A stretch of 64,000 nucleotides of DNA. It comes from Sphingomonas pruni NBRC 15498 (GTDB lineage Bacteria; Pseudomonadota; Alphaproteobacteria; Sphingomonadales; Sphingomonadaceae). The DNA lies in contig NZ_BCYZ01000004.1 in assembly GCF_001598455.1 (NCBI RefSeq), positions 1-64,000 of the forward strand, given 5' to 3'. Below are positions 46,582 through 55,725 of the stretch, in pieces (position 1 is the first letter of the stretch; the number at the start of each line of letters is the position of its first letter). Below the pieces are notes generated by a model. It saw only the letters and a list, made by a program, of their open reading frames with translations. It had not been told where the DNA came from and ran no database searches. Position numbers and translations under genes: made by a program.

Positions 46582-47553
46582 ATGGTGGGCGTTCCGGTCG
46601 CGGATCATGTTGCCTGGATCGCCACGCTGGTCTCACTTTACGGCGCGCTTGCTATGGCGGCGGTGCTGCTGATCCTGGTGATGCGTCGCGACCGCCGCGA
46701 GCGGACGCGCGCGGTCGAACAGGAAACGATGCGCAATCTGACGCGCGAGATCGTCGCGATGCTCAGCGATCGCAGCGGCGCGCTGCCGGCGTTCGAGCGG
46801 GCACAACCCAATGCACGCCTCGCTGCAATCGGCAATATCGGCCAGCTGGTGCGCGGCGAGGATCGCGCGCAACTGATCGCCTTTGTCGAGGAGCAGCATC
46901 TGCTTGATCGGGCAGTGCGCGAAAGTAACCGCGGATCGCGGCGCAAGCGGGTGGAGGCAATTCGGCTGCTGGGCAAGATCGGCGGGCCTAGCGCACTCGA
47001 TGCGTTGACCCGCGCACTACGCGAAGATGACGATGCCGATATGCGGCTGGAGGCAGCGGCCATGCTTGCACGGCTCGACGGCCTGCCGCCGCCGGACGAG
47101 TTTATTGCGCGGCTGGGATTGGCCGAAAGGAGCATCACTCCCCTCCACCGTGCGCTGTTCCGCACGTTGGCCGCGCGCCGCCCGGACGAACTCTTCACCA
47201 TTGCCGGCGCCGACCTCCCGCCACCAATCCGCGCGCTGGTTGTTGACGCGCTTGGCTGGACCGAGGATTTCGCCGCGCTCGTACCGCTGTCGGCCGCGGC
47301 GGACGATCCGCATGGACCGGTCCGCGTCGCCGCCATCGATGCAGCCAGCCGGCTGGGCCATCCTGCCGCGGCGCGCTGGATCATCCGCCTGCTCGACGAT
47401 CCCGAGCCGCCGGTCCGCGCCCGGGCCATCCGCGCGTGCCAATCGATGGGGCTGAGGGCAGGCCTGCCCGCCATTGCGCGCCTCCGGCAGGATCCATCGC
47501 CCTGGGTACGCTTGCGCGCGCAACAGGCGGAACAGGCGCTGGGCGCGGCATGA
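46582..47553 (+). CDS. Membrane-anchored HEAT-repeat protein
   Basis: A 323-residue protein with one N-terminal transmembrane helix (about 13-34, ATLVSLYGALAMAAVLLILVM), a charged linker, then alpha-solenoid repeats (RKRVEAIRLLGKIGGPSALDALTRALRED, HGPVRVAAIDAASRLGHPAAARWIIRLLDD, PPVRARAIRACQSMGLRAGLPAIARL). It starts 3 bp after the barrel gene and overlaps the glycosyltransferase start. The solenoid probably faces the cytosol as a docking scaffold, possibly for the receiver or glycosyltransferase. Confidence 0.82.
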   Translation: MVGVPVADHVAWIATLVSLYGALAMAAVLLILVMRRDRRERTRAVEQETMRNLTREIVAMLSDRSGALPAFERAQPNARLAAIGNIGQLVRGEDRAQLIAFVEEQHLLDRAVRESNRGSRRKRVEAIRLLGKIGGPSALDALTRALREDDDADMRLEAAAMLARLDGLPPPDEFIARLGLAERSITPLHRALFRTLAARRPDELFTIAGADLPPPIRALVVDALGWTEDFAALVPLSAAADDPHGPVRVAAIDAASRLGHPAAARWIIRLLDDPEPPVRARAIRACQSMGLRAGLPAIARLRQDPSPWVRLRAQQAEQALGAA

Positions 47554-48989
47554 CGATTGCCGGCGTCATGGACCTGATCGGCACGATCGGCACCGCGACC
47601 CTGGTGGCGATCGGCTTCCTGTGCTTCGCGGTGGTCACCGTGCGCAACCTCGTCTCGACCGGGCAGTTGCTGCTCGCGGCGAAGGTGTTCGCGACGCGCA
47701 TCCGGCCGGCGACGCGTTCCTACGATCTATGGACTCGCTACGCCGATCTGGCACTTCCGGTTTCCGTCATCGCGCCCTGTTTCAACGAAGCGCTGTCGAT
47801 CAACGACTGCGTCCGGGCGTTGCTGGCGCTGGAATATCCCGATCACGAGGTCATCGTCGTCAACGACGGGTCGAGCGACGCCACCCTGGAGGCATTGATC
47901 GACGGGTTCGAGATGCGCCCGATCGAACGCGAGCAGCTGGCAGTCCTCCAGCAGACGCGGATCAGGGGCGTGTACGGGTCCGAGCGCTATGCCAATCTGA
48001 TCGTCATCGACAAGGAGAACGGCCGCAAGGCCGATGCCGTCAACGCTGGGCTGGGCTTTGCCGCGGCCCCCCTTGTCTGTGTGATCGACGCCGATTCGAT
48101 CATCGAGCCCGATGGCCTGTTGCGCGCGGCCGAGCCTTTCATGGCGGACGATGGCAGCCTGCTCGCGGTCGGCGGAGCGATCCGGATCGCCAACGGATCT
48201 ATCGTCGAAGGCGGCCATGTCCGCGACATCCGGCTGCCACGCGGATGGCTGCCACGGTTCCAGATACTCGAATACCTCCGCGCTTTCCTCACTGCCCGCA
48301 TGGCCAATGCCGACCTCGACATGCTGATGCTGATCTCCGGCGCGTTCGGCATGTTCCGGCGCCAGGCGCTGGTCGATATCGGCGGCTATCGCCACGATAC
48401 GGTCGGGGAGGATCTGGAAGTTGTCACGCGGCTGCATCGCCGGATGCGCGAGGCAAAAAAGCCTTACCGGATCACGTTCGTTCCGGAAATCGTCTGCTGG
48501 ACCGACGCACCGACGACCTGGACCGGGCTGCGCAACCAACGCGCGCGATGGGAACAGGGAGCGCTCGAAACGATCGAGCGTCATGCGCGGATGATCTTCA
48601 ATCCGCGCTATGGACGCGTCGGGATGGTCGGTCTGCCGCTGATCGTCATTGAGGACGTGCTCGGCCCGCCGTGCGAGTTGTTCGGCTATGTGCTGATCCC
48701 CATCCTCTATTTCATGGGCATTGCCAGCGGGGACGTCGTGCTGGCCTTCTTCTCGCTGACGGTGTTGTTTGGGACCGCGATCAGCTTCGGGACCCTGGCG
48801 CTAGAAGAAGTTCAGCTGCGCCGCACGCCCTCCGCGCGCGACCTCGCGATCATCGGGCTGGCGGCGGTGATCGAGAATCTCGGTTACCGCCAAGCCAATC
48901 TCGCCTTTCGCGTATATGGCATGTGGCGCTTCTTCCGAAAGGACGCTCGGTGGGCGAGCGCCGGCCGAGCGGGATTTTCGCGGCAATGA
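47550..48989 (+). CDS. Processive family 2 glycosyltransferase
   Basis: A 479-residue inner-membrane enzyme: N-terminal membrane helix, GT-A domain (SVIAPCFNEALSINDCVRALLAL, VVNDGSSD, DxD in VIDADS, acceptor-site EDLEV, product motif QRARWEQG), then three C-terminal helices. Together QxxRW and the C-terminal helices mark processive synthases such as PgaC, cellulose and hyaluronan synthases. ATG 47550 overlaps the HEAT stop and its own stop overlaps the kinase start (ATGA twice), so dosage is tightly coupled. The polymer cannot be named. Confidence 0.9.
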   Translation: MTIAGVMDLIGTIGTATLVAIGFLCFAVVTVRNLVSTGQLLLAAKVFATRIRPATRSYDLWTRYADLALPVSVIAPCFNEALSINDCVRALLALEYPDHEVIVVNDGSSDATLEALIDGFEMRPIEREQLAVLQQTRIRGVYGSERYANLIVIDKENGRKADAVNAGLGFAAAPLVCVIDADSIIEPDGLLRAAEPFMADDGSLLAVGGAIRIANGSIVEGGHVRDIRLPRGWLPRFQILEYLRAFLTARMANADLDMLMLISGAFGMFRRQALVDIGGYRHDTVGEDLEVVTRLHRRMREAKKPYRITFVPEIVCWTDAPTTWTGLRNQRARWEQGALETIERHARMIFNPRYGRVGMVGLPLIVIEDVLGPPCELFGYVLIPILYFMGIASGDVVLAFFSLTVLFGTAISFGTLALEEVQLRRTPSARDLAIIGLAAVIENLGYRQANLAFRVYGMWRFFRKDARWASAGRAGFSRQ

Positions 48990-51331
48990 CGGTCCCGGAT
49001 CGCAATGAACTTCAAGGATATCAGGTGAACGGCAATCCATCCTGGCTGCCCGCGATGTTGGCGTTGCAGGAAGCCGTTGCCGAGCGTGCGAGCGATCTCG
49101 AGCGTATCATCGACATCGTCGTCGAACGCACGCTGGACATCATCCCCGCAGCGGTGGGGGCGATCATCGAAATGCGCGAAGCCGACGAGATGGTGTATCG
49201 CGCGGCGAGCGGGACGGCCGTGCTGCAGCGAGGCCTCAGGTTGAAGCTGTCGGGCAGCCTGTCAGGTCTCTGCATCAATACGGGCGAACCTCAGATCTGC
49301 ACCGATAGCGAGTATGATCCACGCGTCGATCGGGAGGCGTGCCGTCGCGTCGGGGTGCGGTCGATGATGCTGGTCCCGCTGTCGTTTCAGGGGGCGATCG
49401 TCGGGGTGCTCAAAGCCTATTCGGATCTCCCGGACGCGTTCTGTCCGGAAATGCTCGACGTCGCCCGCCTGATAGCGGGCCCAATCGTGACCGGGCTCGC
49501 CAACGCCGCACACGCGGAAGAAGCTCGCCGCTACGCCGCGACGTTCGACAAGGCGGCGGTCGGCATTGCGCATGTCACACCTGATGGCCGGTTGCTGAGC
49601 GTGAACCATCGCTTCGCCGCGATTGCCGGCTATTCGGAAGAAGAACTGGTCGGTCTCCATTTCCGCCATATTTCGCACCCCGACGATTATGTCGAAGATG
49701 CCCGAAGCGCCGCGGCGCTGATCGAGGGCAAGGCCGAGTCCTATTCGATCGAAAAGCGCTATATTCGCAAGGACGGCTCAATCATCTGGATCAACCTCAC
49801 CGTGTCGCTGGTGCGCGACGCGGCCGGCGATCCCGACTTCTTCGTGTCGATCGTAGAGGACGTGTCCGCGCGCCGCTCCGCCGAGCTCGCCAGCGCGGCA
49901 AAATCGACCTTCCTGGCCAATATGAGCCACGAAATTCGCACGCCGATGAACGGGATTCTCGGATTTGCCGACCTATTGCTGGACGGTGAGTTGCCGCCGG
50001 AACAACGGCGGCAGGTCAAGATGATCGCCGATTCGGGCCGATCGCTGCTGCGCCTGATCAACGACATCCTCGATTTGTCGAAGATCGAGGCGGGGCAGAT
50101 GGACGTCGCCAGCGAGCCGTTCGAACTGGCGCACGCCCTCAATGCCTGTCTGAACTTGGTCCGTCCGACCGCCGATCAGAAGGGGCTGGCGCTCACGGCG
50201 ATGTTCGACCCCGCTTTGCCCCACATGGTGATGGGCGACGGTCTTCGCCTGCGCCAGATCGTCCTCAACCTACTCGGCAACGCGGTCAAGTTCACCGAAT
50301 CGGGGTCGGTCGGCCTGGTTGCGCGGTCGTTGCCCAGGGAGCGTATCGAGATAAGCGTCGAGGACACCGGACCGGGCATCGCGACCGATCGTCAGGCGGC
50401 GGTGTTCGGCAAATTCGTCCAGGCCAACGCCAGGATCGCCGGGCGTTATGGAGGCAGCGGGCTTGGCCTGTCGATCAGCGCGCAATTAGCCAAGCTGATG
50501 GGAGGAACGCTGTCGTTGGAAAGCACGCCTGGCAGCGGCAGCCGCTTTACCCTCAATGTGCCGCTCGAAGCGTTGTGCGACGCCGCGCCGCCCGCACCCA
50601 CGCCAGTGTCGGACCGAACGGATTTCATCGGCGCGCGAATCCTCGTGGCGGAGGATCACGACGTGAACCAGGAACTCATCCGCGCCATGCTGGAACGTCT
50701 GGGCTGCGCCGTCGACATTGCCCCGGACGGTGCCCGGGCGATCGATATGGTTCGGGAGGCACAGCGGGGCGGGACGCCTTACGACTTGCTATTCATGGAC
50801 ATCCAAATGCCGGTGATGAACGGCATGGAGGCGGCCCGGGCGCTGCGCGATCTTGGAACCGACCCCGAGCGCCTTGCCGTCGTCGCGCTCACGGCGAACG
50901 CCCACGAGGAAGACGTCGCGGCCGCTCTTGCCGCAGGGATGCAGGACCATCTCGCAAAGCCGGTACGGCTGAACGCTCTACGCGAGACGCTGTTGAAATG
51001 GCTCCCCAAGGCGAACGGCGCACCAGTCGCGTCGGAAGAGGGCGACCTCATTGACGCGCTGCGCGATCGCTATCTCGCGCGACGGAAAGAGGTAGAGGAT
51101 GCGGTCAGCGTCTTGCGCGCTGCCGACGCGCCACGGCCGGTCGAGTTCGTCAATTTGGCAAGCCTTGCTCACAAATTGGCGGGCAATGCCGCCATGTTCG
51201 GAGAGCCGGCAGTGGGCGAGGCGGCATTATCGGTCGAAGAGGCACTGATCGAATGCGCCCGCCGGGATCGTCTGACCGACGGCGCTGCCGCAACCCTGGA
51301 CGCGTTTCTGGCCGCCTGCCACGGAGGCTGA
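48986..51331 (+). CDS. GAF-PAS hybrid histidine kinase with receiver and HPt domains
   Basis: A 781-residue cytosolic sensor kinase. Order: GAF (about residues 30-180), PAS/PAC (YAATFDKAAVGIAHVTPDGRLL, IEKRYIRKDGSIIWI), HisKA with His 315 (FLANMSHEIRTPMNG), HATPase (LNLLGNAVKFTE, DTGPGI, GSGLGLSISAQL), receiver with Asp 605 (LLFMDIQMPVMNG), and HPt with His 729 (LASLAHKLAGNAAMFG). It therefore holds three of the four phosphorelay stations; the receiver at 45086 is the fourth. The start ATG 48986 overlaps the glycosyltransferase stop; the longer upstream frame is a shadow. Confidence 0.92.
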   Translation: MTVPDRNELQGYQVNGNPSWLPAMLALQEAVAERASDLERIIDIVVERTLDIIPAAVGAIIEMREADEMVYRAASGTAVLQRGLRLKLSGSLSGLCINTGEPQICTDSEYDPRVDREACRRVGVRSMMLVPLSFQGAIVGVLKAYSDLPDAFCPEMLDVARLIAGPIVTGLANAAHAEEARRYAATFDKAAVGIAHVTPDGRLLSVNHRFAAIAGYSEEELVGLHFRHISHPDDYVEDARSAAALIEGKAESYSIEKRYIRKDGSIIWINLTVSLVRDAAGDPDFFVSIVEDVSARRSAELASAAKSTFLANMSHEIRTPMNGILGFADLLLDGELPPEQRRQVKMIADSGRSLLRLINDILDLSKIEAGQMDVASEPFELAHALNACLNLVRPTADQKGLALTAMFDPALPHMVMGDGLRLRQIVLNLLGNAVKFTESGSVGLVARSLPRERIEISVEDTGPGIATDRQAAVFGKFVQANARIAGRYGGSGLGLSISAQLAKLMGGTLSLESTPGSGSRFTLNVPLEALCDAAPPAPTPVSDRTDFIGARILVAEDHDVNQELIRAMLERLGCAVDIAPDGARAIDMVREAQRGGTPYDLLFMDIQMPVMNGMEAARALRDLGTDPERLAVVALTANAHEEDVAAALAAGMQDHLAKPVRLNALRETLLKWLPKANGAPVASEEGDLIDALRDRYLARRKEVEDAVSVLRAADAPRPVEFVNLASLAHKLAGNAAMFGEPAVGEAALSVEEALIECARRDRLTDGAAATLDAFLAACHGG

Positions 51332-51554
51332 CGCGCCGGGCGCTGATCGTGCATCGGTACGATCGGCGGACGCTTCTGATGCGAAACGCATATCAAAGTC
51401 AGCTTTTGGGAGATCGCCCGCCACCCTAGAATGTCGTACGATAACGTGCAATAATCAGATATTACTGCATTTTCCGCCTCGATTTCCATGAGCGGCAAGG
51501 CGACGCAGCACGCTGTGAAGGGGGAATCAGGCTGCAGCTCTCCCAGCACATTAC

Positions 51555-51594
51555 GGGAGGGAGCGTCGCCGGCTTGGCGGCTACGCCCCCTCCC
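51555..51594. terminator. Hairpin between convergent kinase and TonB genes
   Basis: GGGAGGG (51555-51561) pairs with CCCTCCC (51588-51594), with additional pairing inside (GCGT/ACGC). It lies 18 bp beyond the end of the minus-strand receptor gene. A bidirectional terminator is likely. Confidence 0.5.
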
Positions 51595-51612
51595 GCCCCC
51601 TTGTAACTCCGC

Positions 51613-54459
51613 CTAGAACTTCGCCCGGACGCCAACGCGGAAGCTGCGACCGATCGGATCATACAGGTCGAACCTTCCGCCCAGCCCCGGCGCCGAATAT
51701 TGCACGGTTGCGGGAATTACCGGCAGGTCGACCGGATCGCGATCGAACAGATTGTCGATGCCGAAGGTCAGCGTATAGGCACCCTTCCCGTCAAGCCGGA
51801 CCACGCCCGTCAGGCCGAAGGTCAGGAAGCTCTTGACCGAATTGTTGTCGACGTCGATGCCGCTGACCCAGTTGCTCTGCAGTTTACCCGGGCCGACATA
51901 GCGGCTGTTGAGCGTGAGCGAGACGGGCCCCTGCTCATAGGTCAGATAGGCGTTCGCCTTCCACTTCGGCTCACCTGGATTTAGGTCGCCGATCTGGCCG
52001 GCCAGGTTGGTCACGTTTCCGACCGCATCGACCTGCGTGAACACCGGTACGTAGGACGCCAGTCCGCGGAAGGTGACCTCGCCGGGCCCGACGCGATGCC
52101 GGTAATCGACCTCGAAGTCCCAGCCCTGTGTCTTGAGACTCGCGACGTTGACCGGAACGGTATCGATCGACAGGATCGCCTGGCTCGCGTCGCGGTGGAT
52201 ATATTGGCAATATTGCGTCTGCCCCCCGTTGCAGAAGACCAGCTCCTGAGCGGCGGTGACCGAGGAAATCGCTCCCTTCAGGTTGATGCGGTAATAGTCG
52301 ACCGACAGCTGCAGTCCGGGGATGAAGCTCGGACTGAAGATGATCCCGGCGGTAGCCGTGTCCGCTTCCTCGGGGCGAAGCGCAGGGTTGCCCTTCGCAT
52401 TGGTATATTGCGGATACGTCTTGTTTGTGACCGAGTCGAACACAGGCTGTTGGGTTAGGACCCCGCCGGAGAATAGATCGGTGAGGGTCGGCGCGCGAAT
52501 ATCGTGGGATAGCGTGCCGCGGATCCGCAGATCCCTGAAGACCTGATCCGAGATCCCGACCTTCCAGGTCTTCACGCTACCGCTGGTGCTGTAATCGGTG
52601 AGGCGCCCAGCGGCGTTCAGTTCCAGTTTCTGCGCAAGCGGAACGTCCTTCAGGATCGGGATCACGGCCTCGACGAACGCTTCCTTGACGTGGCGCTTGC
52701 CGTAGAAGGGCTGGAAGTTCTGGACCGCATAAGCGCGGGCAAGAGCCAGGGCATCCTGGGTCGAGGACGCTTCGTTCCGGATGTAGTCGCCGCCAAAGGC
52801 AACCGACACATCTCCCGCAGGAAGTCTGAAAAGCGTGCCTGACGCGTCCACCGACGCAACGTCGAGCTTCACGATCGAACGTTGGTAGGCGGTGCCGTGC
52901 GTATAGGCGATTGCCGCTGGCGACGCCACGCCGACCCCGAAGAGATTGAGCGGCACGCATCCGTTATTGGGGTTGGTCAACGTCGAGCGGCAGACAATGT
53001 TGTTCGTTGCTGGATCGCGGACGGCATCAACCGCGTTGTTGAAATTGCCGATGATCGTGTCGTTGTCGGCATAAAGATTGGTTAGGGACTGGCCGTGCGT
53101 GTAATAAGCGTGCCACTTCCACGTCGCCCCTATCTCTCCATCCACGCCGACGGTTGCTCGCCAGACATCGCGATTGTTGCGCGACGTCGGCGGACCGAAA
53201 TCGACTGTATCCTTGCCGAGCAGCGCATATTGCTGCCCCGTAGCGAGCAATTGATCGCGGATCGTCGCGGGCAAATAGGCATTGTCCGGCCGGATCTGGA
53301 TGTTGCCCTGGCGCATATAATTCAGATAGCCGTTCTCGTTATAATTGGTCCTGCCGTAAAACCCCTCGATATAGCCCTTCACCCCGGGCACCACGTCATA
53401 ATCCACATGCCCGAAGATGTTGGCGTAGTTCAGCGGCGTCGAGATCGAGCGGGCGAGACCCACTGTCCTGTCGACATCGCCCCCATATTGGACGAGGCCG
53501 GACTGGTTGCCGAAATTGTAGGGCGCCAGCGTGCCGTCCGGCAGGAACTGGATGCCGCGCAACACGGTGTTGGTCTTTCCGTCAGCTCCGACGGATCCGA
53601 CGAACACGCCCCCCGGGGATACGTTCGATGTCGCCGCATAGCTGACCGTGATCTGCCGCGGCTGGCCGTTGGTCGTGGTATAGGCCGGGTTGTTGACCAC
53701 AGCCCTGCTCTTGAAGAAGTCGCGATCGACCAGGTCGACGCCCTTGGGCTGGTTGAGATAGTCGAACTCGACGACGAAATGGCCCTTGCCGCCGGCGAAG
53801 CTGTGACCAGCGGTCACGTTCGCTTTGACATAGCCTGCATCGCCACGGTCGGTAACGCCGCTCTCCACGTTCAGGCCGAGGCCTTGATAATCGCGATCTA
53901 GGACGAAATTGACGACGCCGGCGACGGCGTCCGAACCCCAGGCCGCCGAGGCGCCGCCCGTCACCACCTCCACCCGCTTGATCAGACCAAAGGGCAAGGT
54001 GACGGTGTCCACGCCACCAGCGGTGGTCGATTCGACGACGCGCCGGTTGTCGAGCAGGACCAGCGTCCGCGTCGGACCGAGATTGCGCAGGTTGACGAAT
54101 TCCGCACCGCCGCCCGCGACGTTGATCGCGGGGTTCTTGGCCGACGTCGCGTTGCCGAAGGACGGCAACTGGTTGAGGTAGCTCGCGATCGTGGTCGGGG
54201 CCTGGCGATTGATTTCGGCCTGGCCGACAACCGTAACCGGCGTGGGCTGCTGGAAACCATTCGCGGTGATGCGCGAACCCGTCACCACGATATCGCCTTC
54301 AGGCGTGGCCGGCGCGGCGGCGGAATCCTGCCCTGCTGCGGGCTGGTCAGCCGTATTGGAGGCCGTCGAGGAGGAAGGCGCTGTCGGCGCCGACTGCGCT
54401 TGAGCCACCGACGGCAGAATGAAGAACGCGGCACCGCACAACAGAATCGCCCTTGGCAT
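51613..54459 (-). CDS. TonB-dependent receptor (large, SusC/oar-like plug with Gln/Pro-rich lead)
   Basis: A 948-residue receptor: signal (AILLCGAAFFILPSVAQAQ), Ala/Ser/Pro-rich linker, TonB-box-like GDIVVTGSRI, plug (TIASYLNQLPSFGNATSAKNP, RNLGPTRTLVLLDNRRVV, GASAAWGSDAVAGVVNFVLD) and a barrel ending SFRVGVRAKF. The GSRI plus LDNRRVV plug is that of large sphingomonad and xanthomonad receptors for plant or peptide-like substrates. ATG 54459 is preceded by AGGAGGAGGG; the longer frame upstream is spurious. The adjacent TetR gene may regulate it. Confidence 0.9.
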   Translation of the reverse strand: MPRAILLCGAAFFILPSVAQAQSAPTAPSSSTASNTADQPAAGQDSAAAPATPEGDIVVTGSRITANGFQQPTPVTVVGQAEINRQAPTTIASYLNQLPSFGNATSAKNPAINVAGGGAEFVNLRNLGPTRTLVLLDNRRVVESTTAGGVDTVTLPFGLIKRVEVVTGGASAAWGSDAVAGVVNFVLDRDYQGLGLNVESGVTDRGDAGYVKANVTAGHSFAGGKGHFVVEFDYLNQPKGVDLVDRDFFKSRAVVNNPAYTTTNGQPRQITVSYAATSNVSPGGVFVGSVGADGKTNTVLRGIQFLPDGTLAPYNFGNQSGLVQYGGDVDRTVGLARSISTPLNYANIFGHVDYDVVPGVKGYIEGFYGRTNYNENGYLNYMRQGNIQIRPDNAYLPATIRDQLLATGQQYALLGKDTVDFGPPTSRNNRDVWRATVGVDGEIGATWKWHAYYTHGQSLTNLYADNDTIIGNFNNAVDAVRDPATNNIVCRSTLTNPNNGCVPLNLFGVGVASPAAIAYTHGTAYQRSIVKLDVASVDASGTLFRLPAGDVSVAFGGDYIRNEASSTQDALALARAYAVQNFQPFYGKRHVKEAFVEAVIPILKDVPLAQKLELNAAGRLTDYSTSGSVKTWKVGISDQVFRDLRIRGTLSHDIRAPTLTDLFSGGVLTQQPVFDSVTNKTYPQYTNAKGNPALRPEEADTATAGIIFSPSFIPGLQLSVDYYRINLKGAISSVTAAQELVFCNGGQTQYCQYIHRDASQAILSIDTVPVNVASLKTQGWDFEVDYRHRVGPGEVTFRGLASYVPVFTQVDAVGNVTNLAGQIGDLNPGEPKWKANAYLTYEQGPVSLTLNSRYVGPGKLQSNWVSGIDVDNNSVKSFLTFGLTGVVRLDGKGAYTLTFGIDNLFDRDPVDLPVIPATVQYSAPGLGGRFDLYDPIGRSFRVGVRAKF

Positions 54460-54838
54460 CGAACACCCTCCTCCTAGCGAATGCGCTCTCCGGCGCGTGG
54501 CAGGATCATGAGGCCCGATTGGAATAAGCGCAATGATTTTCTTTCGCTTGCTAGTGAAGGTATTTTTTGGCTCTGGCTGCCGAGCCATTCGTGATCGCCG
54601 GGCATCCCGATTGCCCGCCACTGTCAGAGTTGTCGGCCACCAACCGCCACCGCAGTTCGGTGATCCGGCGCGAACGGCATAACGGCCCTGCACCCCCGCA
54701 GGATGAAGAAGTAGGTCTTCTAGGCGTGGCGTGTAATCTGGACGCGAGCTACGACCACCCGCGTGCCGCTCGGCGGCGCAGCTCGTCGCGTTCCGACCCG
54801 CGAGCCCACTCAAATCGGGAATCGATCGCCCGGAAGCG
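54460..54838. other. Promoter region of the large TonB receptor
   Basis: A 379-bp gap without credible genes. On the minus strand, TTCACTAGCAAGCGAAAG lies about 90 bp before the receptor start; TTCACTA also occurs before the SDR gene (56635) and, on the minus strand, before the 60513 receptor (62953). This is suggestive only. Confidence 0.35.
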
Positions 54839-55594
54839 CTATGCTGCCGCGTCGCGCTCCGCCTTGCGCTGGGCGCAAACGGCGCGGAACCCGCCGGCCA
54901 TGAACGTTGCCATGCGCTTCTTGACCGCCAGAAAATCGTCGGACCGGCACAGCCCGTGCGACAGCTTGTCGATCCGCCCCGTCCGCGCGAGCGTCAGCAT
55001 CAGCGCGCCAGTTACGAAATGATAGCCCCAGAAGATGTCGTCCTCTTCGCAATTGGGCAGCGCGCGCTTGAGCAGATCGATCAGGCGCAGCACGACCGGA
55101 TCGAAATGCTTGTCCATCAATTCCGCGCCCCATTCCGGCGTGTTGGCGACCTGAGCGCCGAGGGCGGCATAATTCCTCCACCCTTCCCCGCCTTCGATGT
55201 AAAGGTCGAGGTCGGTGTCGAGAAAGGCGTGCAGGGCGCCCTCGATCGTCGGCTTGCCGCCGGTCTCCGTGTCATAGTCTTCCAGGACCCTCATCCGGCG
55301 CTCGCTCGTCACCTCGGCGCGGCGGGCGAAGACGGCATCGAACAAGGCGCGCTTATCGGCGAAATAGTAATTGAGCAGTGTGTGATGCACGCCGACCTGC
55401 TTGGCGACGTCCTTCAACGTGACGCCGTAAAGCCCGTGTCGCGAAAAGAGATACTCCGCCGCATCGAGGATCTGCTCGGTCGTCTCCGCGCGCTGCTCTG
55501 CCTTGGTGCTGGTCTTGCGCTTGCTCGTCCGGCTAGCGCCGGCAGCAGGCCGATTCCGAGCGCTGGGCGGGGACGATGTTGTTGCTCGGCGCAC
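54839..55594 (-). CDS. TetR-family regulator (paralogue 1)
   Basis: A 251-residue TetR protein. A basic lead precedes the helix-turn-helix (ILDAAEYLFSRHGLYGVTLKDVAKQVGVHHTLLNYYFADKRALFDAVFARR). Its C-terminal domain (DDIFWGYHFVTGALMLTLARTGRIDKLSHGLCRSDDF) is closely similar to that of the TetR gene at 59665, so they are paralogues sharing a ligand class. The start is GTG 55594. It lies in line after the SDR gene by 131 bp and upstream of the large TonB receptor. Confidence 0.88.
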   Translation of the reverse strand: MRRATTSSPPSARNRPAAGASRTSKRKTSTKAEQRAETTEQILDAAEYLFSRHGLYGVTLKDVAKQVGVHHTLLNYYFADKRALFDAVFARRAEVTSERRMRVLEDYDTETGGKPTIEGALHAFLDTDLDLYIEGGEGWRNYAALGAQVANTPEWGAELMDKHFDPVVLRLIDLLKRALPNCEEDDIFWGYHFVTGALMLTLARTGRIDKLSHGLCRSDDFLAVKKRMATFMAGGFRAVCAQRKAERDAAA

Positions 55595-55725
55595 CTCTTG
55601 CGGTCCTCTTGTACGGATAATGCTCCTTTCAAGCTTGGGCGGTGGACGTCAAGCGGGCGGACGGGGCGGACGCGCAGTGGCACTCCGCCGCGTTGCGTCG
55701 GCGGTCGGCGGTCTGCGACCGACGA

